In this document: piece after piece, positions 16,672-20,562 of the stretch | How the letters are laid out: each line of letters begins with the position of its first letter | How positions within the stretch are numbered: the first letter of the stretch is position 1 | Source: Rhodospirillales bacterium | Lineage (GTDB): Bacteria; Pseudomonadota; Alphaproteobacteria; Acetobacterales; Acetobacteraceae | Length of the DNA: 20,562 nt | Direction: 5' to 3' | NCBI GenBank assembly: GCA_015654825.1 | Contig: JAATGE010000043.1 | Location: 1-20,562 of the forward strand | The notes under the pieces: generated by a model | Seen by the model: only the letters and a program-made list of their open reading frames with translations | Databases searched by the model: none | Told to the model about the DNA's origin: nothing | Position numbers and translations under genes: made by a program

Positions 16672-17027
16672 TCGCTGTCCCCTTAAAGCATTAGGGCATA
16701 CCATGACGCGGCGTTTTTAATGCCGCGCCGGGCGGTTTCACCATTTGCCCGTTGCAGTGAAACCATGACGGCATGATTAACACATGCTCATGCGGGTGCA
16801 ACGGGGAATAAACGCGAATTCAGAGAAATGTTGCAGCAATTTAGGTGGCGAAGTCCGCGCGATGCCTTACCGCGTTGCGGCAAGCGAGCGCCCACGACGG
16901 GCGAAAAAAAGACACTCGGGCGTCCATTTTTGGCGGCAACTTTATACCGAAGCAACCGGCCTTCTATTCACGCGCCCGGTGCGGAACGGGGTGCCCTGGC
17001 CGACGGCAGTCGCCGCATAATTTGCGG
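16672..17027. promoter_or_regulatory. intergenic region with an operator-like inverted repeat
   Basis: No credible gene is seen in these 356 bases. Upstream of the exported-protein gene, GGTTTCAC (16734-16741) and GTGAAACC (16757-16764) form an 8-bp inverted repeat with a 15-base spacer, about 65-95 bases before the start codon. Nearby are a CGCGGC/GCCGCG hairpin (16707-16727) and a direct repeat, ACCATGACG, at 16700-16708 and 16762-16770. A short stem, CCGCA/TGCGG at about 17010-17026, sits just past the POTRA gene stop without a T-tract. I could not fix promoter hexamers. Confidence 0.45.
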
Positions 17028-17585
17028 TCATTTGTGCTCAGTAACCGTCCATGTCAGCACCGCTGTGCCGTCCGCACGCCGGCGCATGACGCCGCGGATT
17101 TTCACGTCCGTACCCGGTGCGGCCGTGGCGTAGGCCCGGGTAATCGCCTGCTCTGCCGCATGCAGCCGGTCCGCCGGCAGTTCGTCGCCGGATTTAAGGC
17201 CCGTTGCCGCTTCCAGGGTGGCGCTGGGGATTTTGGTATTACCCTCGAAACTCTGCGACGCCAGCTGGGCGGGCGGACGCGGCGGCTGAAGGTCAAGCAG
17301 AACCCACACCCGCCCGTTCTTCTCGGCCATTGTCGTGAGCAGCTGGCCTTCGATGTGACGCGCTTTCAGTTCACTGCCCAAGATCTCGGTATCGGCCACC
17401 ATGTCGGCTTCGGTAATGCGCATACCCGCCTTGTGCTTCAGCCGTGCGATCATTTCGTCTGTATTGACGCCCTTAACGCCGCTGAGCCGGAAGCCATTCA
17501 GTATATAAGTAGGCTCTGTCGCGGTCGGCGCCGCGGCCTCGGCGATCGAAGCCGCAAACAGCAGCGTCAGAACTGTCCTGAACAT
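17028..17585 (-). CDS. exported tandem-POTRA protein lacking a beta-barrel
   Basis: A 185-residue protein with a signal peptide (hydrophobic VLTLLFAASIA, cleavage probably after AEA, about residue 17). Two POTRA-like modules follow. The first (about 27-99) starts YILNGFRLSGVKGV and continues through MIARLKHKAGMRITEADM. The second (about 110-184) has the classic SFEGNTKIPSATLEAATGL, SGDELPADRLHAAEQAITRAY and a closing strand ending in TEHK. POTRA domains normally precede an Omp85/TpsB barrel, but here the stop codon follows the second module. It should reside in the periplasm. The ATG at 17585 follows AAGGAG with an 11-base gap. It may be a genuine short adaptor or the remnant of a larger transporter. 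Confidence 0.75.
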   Translation of the reverse strand: MFRTVLTLLFAASIAEAAAPTATEPTYILNGFRLSGVKGVNTDEMIARLKHKAGMRITEADMVADTEILGSELKARHIEGQLLTTMAEKNGRVWVLLDLQPPRPPAQLASQSFEGNTKIPSATLEAATGLKSGDELPADRLHAAEQAITRAYATAAPGTDVKIRGVMRRRADGTAVLTWTVTEHK

Positions 17586-17669
17586 AGTCGCGGCATCTCC
17601 TTGCCTTTGGGTGTCGAAGGGTCCGGCCGGAGGTGCTGCGGCGCAACATCAAACCCGCGTGTTACGCCA

Positions 17670-17705
17670 CTAACCAAAGTTTTTGCTTCTTTTTTCAAAA
17701 AGAAG
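17670..17705 (+). repeat. AT-rich hairpin repeat, third copy, opposite orientation
   Basis: CTTCTTTTT (17686-17694) pairs with AAAAAGAAG (17697-17705) around a 2-base centre, preceded on the plus strand by AACCAAAGTTTTTG. This matches the leader of the other two copies, which read on the minus strand. It begins 16 bases beyond the stop codon of the second sulfotransferase gene. In this orientation no T-tract follows the hairpin for minus-strand transcription, so termination there is less obvious than repeat identity. Confidence 0.6.
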
Positions 17706-17721
17706 TGCTTCGTCCTGACGC

Positions 17722-19728
17722 CTATGCGTTGCCGGCACTCCCCAACGCTACCCTCAACGGCGCAAGAAATTGCTCATAATTCCGCCAATGCTGCAACGCA
17801 TCACGAAATATCGGGCGGCGCACCTGCTCGGCGCTCGGCGTGGCCACTGTACGGTCGGTTTCCCAAAAACGCAGGCAGCGCTCTTCGAACGGCAGACCGC
17901 AATATTCCAGCAGGCGGCGGATTTCCGTCTCGGTGTCTTCCACCAGAAGTTCGTATTGCAAAAAGTGGATTCGACCCGGCAGCACGGTTTCGTAGTGTCG
18001 CATCATGTCGACATATTCGTTGTAGTGCCGGCCGAGTTCGGCCAGTTCATAGGAAAACGAAGCTTCCCCCGGCAGGATCTGCTTGTACATCGCGAAGCAA
18101 GCGGCCATCGGCTCGCGGCGAATATCGATGATCCTTGCGTGGGGCAGTATCATGCTGATCAGGCCCGCTTCGAGCCAGTTCGAGGGCCGCTTGTCGATGA
18201 AGTACGGTCGGCCCGTCTTCCGGTAGGGGCCCGCAAGTTCCAGATAGCGTGCGCCGAGGGCGGCGAGCTCGCTCCGCGTCAGTCCGGCGACGCATTCCGG
18301 GTAGGCATCCGTCGTGACCATGGCGCGGCTCAGCGTCAGATCGCGGGTGATTTCGGCCAAAACTGGCAGTTCCAGCGTTGCTTCGACCATACTGTGGCTG
18401 GCCAGGATCTGTTCGACCAGCGTCGAGCCCGCGCGTGGCATGCCGACAATGAAAATCGGCGTGGCCGCCGGGCTCGCGGACGCGTCTGCGGCGCGCGGAG
18501 CGGGGTTAGGTGCGGCGAACACGGCCCTGCGTCGGCGCAACTGTTCGGTGCCCGCGGTCGCATCGTGCGCGTTGCCGGCGCGTGCTGCCATATTGCGGAA
18601 CAGATCGGCGCCAGCCTCGTACGCCGCAAAGCTGCCGGCAAAATCCCCGGCGCGCTCCAATGCCTGGCCGAGTGCGTATTGCATCAGCGTACGGCTGGCC
18701 AATTCCAGATTGCCGCCTTGCAGATGGGCGCGCATCGCGGCGATATCGTTCGCGGTAAGAAAATTGCCCCGCAGTTCGGCAAGACCCCAGTAAGCCTCGC
18801 CGAGCGACGGTGCGATATCGAGACAGGCGCGGTACGCGGCGACACTCTCGTCGCGCCGGCCCGCGAAATGCAGCGCCTGCGCATAGACGCACAGGAACTG
18901 AGGATTGCGCGGGTCGTCTTCCAGCATTCCCTCGATCATGGCGATCGCAGCCGCGAAGTCGCCGACATAGCGCAATGCATTGGCATGCATCGCGCGAAAC
19001 ATCATGTTGCGCGGTGCACTGGCAATAAGAATTCTGGTTTCCGCCAGCGCACGCATATAGGATTGGCGATCCATCAGCAGCCTGGCGAAATCCGTGCGGG
19101 CGCCAGTATAACCCGGTGCCAGATCGAGCGCGCGCTGCAGCAGGCAGCCGGCGGTCACCTCATCGCCATCCTCGCGTTCCAACTCCGCCAGCAGGCGCAT
19201 GGCGGCCACCGCGACCGAATTGCGCATCAACAGGTCGCGCAGGCGGGTCATTTGTTGCGGTCGCGCCGCGGTGCCGAGGGTGTCGCGCAGCCGTTGTTCG
19301 GCTTTCTCGAATTGCTCCGGCGTGCGGTCGTCGGTCGGGCGGGGCCATTTTGATGCGCTCTCCCGGGTCCGCTCCGCGGCGGCGTCGGCGGACCTGGCCT
19401 CGGCATCCTTTCCGGCCAGGCGAAGCAACTCGGCGAGCTTGCGCCAGGCGGCGGGGTGCCCAGGCGCGCGCGCCGTGACTTCGCGCAGCGCCTCGGTGGC
19501 AGCTTCGTGAAACCCCATGGCGGCCAGGGTCAAAGCGGAATCGTAGGCCGTGGCAGGTGGCGGCGGCAAGTTGCTGGCGGCCGCCACGGACGCCAGCGTC
19601 GGCACCAGCAGGTGCGGCCCCGCGGGCGGCGGGGAAATCAAAGCCAATTTGGAAAGCGGGCCGGTGCGCAGTGCGCTGCCCGCCTGAGCGGGCCCGGTTG
19701 CGGCAACCGGCTTAACGATACGCTCCAT
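17722..19728 (-). CDS. TPR-repeat sulfotransferase family protein (copy 2)
   Basis: A 668-residue paralog of the gene at 13915-15945, with the same architecture. It has a Pro/Ala-rich N-terminus, TPR helices (about 58-390, for example YDSALTLAAMGFHEAAT and LCVYAQALHFAGRRDES) and a C-terminal sulfotransferase domain. PAPS-site motifs are GMPRAGSTL (429-437) and DIRREPMAACF (535-545). The two proteins are nearly identical around these motifs and in the C-terminal QVRRPIFRDALQ segment, and diverge in the N-terminus. The ATG at 19728 is chosen because GAAGG lies just upstream and the length then matches copy 1. A start at 19863 would add 45 Arg/Pro-rich residues. Substrate unknown. Confidence 0.88.
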   Translation of the reverse strand: MERIVKPVAATGPAQAGSALRTGPLSKLALISPPPAGPHLLVPTLASVAAASNLPPPPATAYDSALTLAAMGFHEAATEALREVTARAPGHPAAWRKLAELLRLAGKDAEARSADAAAERTRESASKWPRPTDDRTPEQFEKAEQRLRDTLGTAARPQQMTRLRDLLMRNSVAVAAMRLLAELEREDGDEVTAGCLLQRALDLAPGYTGARTDFARLLMDRQSYMRALAETRILIASAPRNMMFRAMHANALRYVGDFAAAIAMIEGMLEDDPRNPQFLCVYAQALHFAGRRDESVAAYRACLDIAPSLGEAYWGLAELRGNFLTANDIAAMRAHLQGGNLELASRTLMQYALGQALERAGDFAGSFAAYEAGADLFRNMAARAGNAHDATAGTEQLRRRRAVFAAPNPAPRAADASASPAATPIFIVGMPRAGSTLVEQILASHSMVEATLELPVLAEITRDLTLSRAMVTTDAYPECVAGLTRSELAALGARYLELAGPYRKTGRPYFIDKRPSNWLEAGLISMILPHARIIDIRREPMAACFAMYKQILPGEASFSYELAELGRHYNEYVDMMRHYETVLPGRIHFLQYELLVEDTETEIRRLLEYCGLPFEERCLRFWETDRTVATPSAEQVRRPIFRDALQHWRNYEQFLAPLRVALGSAGNA

Positions 19729-20133
19729 GCGGCCTTCGCGTTCGCCCTTCACCGACAAAGCCGGATGGATGCTGCGGTTGAGGCCGGCTGTCGCCCGACA
19801 TCGCGGAGGTCGCCAGCGCCCGGGCGGCAGGATTGGGCAAACCGGTCCCTGCGTCAACGGCATTATTGGGACGCCCGGGCCGCCGCGCCGGACGGGCGGG
19901 CGTTTGCGGACCGGCCAATTTCTGATCCGGACGACGAAAAATGCTGCAAATGGCGGTAGACAGCGACGCCTCCATGTTACATCCTTTTCCCAGATTGGCC
20001 CAGCGATCGCCAGGTCCGGCCGGGTGCCGGTGAGGGCGCTCGCCGCCAGCCAACGTACCTGCCCGCAGCCCGGGTGCCAGATTGGCGGCGCGTATCGGTT
20101 CGGGGTAAGGCAACATCAGGGGAGCTTTGTTAT
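19729..20133. promoter_or_regulatory. divergent intergenic region between the sulfotransferase and S8-like genes
   Basis: These 405 bases separate two divergent starts and should hold both promoters. I find no convincing gene: the open frames here are short, Arg/Pro-rich and start without ribosome-binding sites. A 10-base direct repeat, CCAGATTGGC, occurs at about 19992 and 20079. AGGGGAG at about 20118-20124 is the ribosome-binding site for the downstream gene. No palindrome of either repeat family is present. Confidence 0.4.
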
Positions 20134-20562
20134 ATGTCGAATAGCTTTAGGACTGCGCTTCAGGCCGCGACGGCCGTTGCGCTCGTTGCGGGCGCGAATT
20201 TATCGGCCGCCCGCGCGGCTAGCCTGCCGGAAAATATGGGCGGCGATTTGATGGCCCTGGTGCAGGACCACCAGGCTGGTACGCGCGAGCATGAAGGCCT
20301 TTCTTCCATCGCGGTGCGTGACAAGGTCGGCCGCTACATGGTGGAGATCTATGTCGCGAAGGGCGCTTCCTATGATGCGGTGCGGGCCGCCGTGGTGGCC
20401 TCCGGCGCGACCATCGATAGCGAAATGAGGTCGTTTCACTCGGGCATTATTGCCGCCTGGCTGCCGATCGATCGCGCGCCCGCGCTGGCAACCAACCGTG
20501 GCGTGCGTTCAATGTCGATGGTGTACAAACCGCGCACCAATGTCGGCCTGATCACGTCGCAG
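20134..20562 (+). CDS. N-terminal part of an exported protein, probably an S8 (subtilisin-like) peptidase
   Basis: An open frame of 143 codons from the ATG at 20134 runs off the window end without a stop. AGGGGAG 9 bases upstream supports the start. The first 28 residues form a signal peptide: basic FRTALQ, hydrophobic ATAVALVAGANLSA, cleavage after ARA. The following region (GRYMVEIYVAKGASYDAVRA, then IIAAWLPIDRAPALATNRGVRS and NVGLITSQ) resembles the propeptide-like segment before the catalytic domain of exported S8-family peptidases. No Asp/His/Ser triad is in view, so the enzyme assignment is inference; the exported nature is clear. It diverges from the second sulfotransferase gene. Confidence 0.6.
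   Translation, partial: MSNSFRTALQAATAVALVAGANLSAARAASLPENMGGDLMALVQDHQAGTREHEGLSSIAVRDKVGRYMVEIYVAKGASYDAVRAAVVASGATIDSEMRSFHSGIIAAWLPIDRAPALATNRGVRSMSMVYKPRTNVGLITSQ

Noticed and set aside
16784..17020. 78-residue plus-strand frame in the intergenic region
   Set aside because: No ribosome-binding site, no family resemblance, and it overlaps the probable promoter area of the divergent gene.
17770..19353. 527-residue plus-strand open frame opposite the second sulfotransferase, with a similar 469-residue frame (13990-15399) opposite the first
   Set aside because: Both exist because the paralogs share codon usage that leaves the same antisense frame open. Composition is His/Arg/Ala-rich with no recognisable domain or ribosome-binding site.

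Overview
The window is high-GC bacterial DNA with a gene set typical of an alphaproteobacterium in the Rhodospirillales, most likely an Acetobacteraceae-type organism. The indicators are a ChpT-like phosphotransferase beside a chemotaxis operon, a DUF3553 protein, a 180-kDa-class NAD-glutamate dehydrogenase, TPR-sulfotransferase paralogs, and two families of small palindromic repeats. I recall similar repeats from that family, but no search was run. No rRNA, tRNA, CRISPR array, integrase or transposase is visible.

Layout. (1) Positions 40-5536, minus strand: a chemotaxis-type operon read cheA-cheW-cheY-[repeat pair]-cheB-cheR. It has 4-base GTGA/ATGA overlaps at cheA/cheW, cheW/cheY and cheB/cheR. 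CheA is a hybrid with tandem CheW-like domains and a C-terminal receiver. No methyl-accepting chemoreceptor or CheD gene is present. (2) Positions 5537-7758: a non-coding stretch holding an AT-rich nested palindrome, then a ChpT-like gene on the minus strand. Divergent from it are a DUF3553 gene and moaA (molybdenum cofactor biosynthesis) on the plus strand. (3) Positions 7756-7945: a second inverted pair of the GC-rich palindromic repeat, between the convergent ends of moaA and a methyltransferase gene. (4) Positions 7963-13769, minus strand: a BioC/NDUFAF5-type methyltransferase and the large NAD-glutamate dehydrogenase. (5) Positions 13915-19728, minus strand: two paralogous TPR-sulfotransferases bracketing two small exported proteins. 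One is a Ser/Thr/Lys-rich protein of unknown family and the other is a barrel-less tandem-POTRA protein. (6) From 20134, plus strand: the start of an exported protein resembling the N-terminal region of S8 (subtilisin-like) peptidases, cut by the window end.

The che genes would form one receptor-coupled phosphorelay with methylation-based adaptation. The adjacent ChpT-like gene suggests linkage to a CckA-ChpT-CtrA-type relay, but neither cckA nor ctrA is present here. The glutamate dehydrogenase and MoaA genes are ordinary metabolism.

The most distinctive material is the two short-repeat families and the cluster of paired sulfotransferases with exported proteins. The GC-rich two-hairpin repeat occurs as inverted pairs, one of them inside the che operon directly against the cheB start. 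The AT-rich hairpin occurs three times, each next to a stop codon. I see no clear evidence of a new defence or mobile system.
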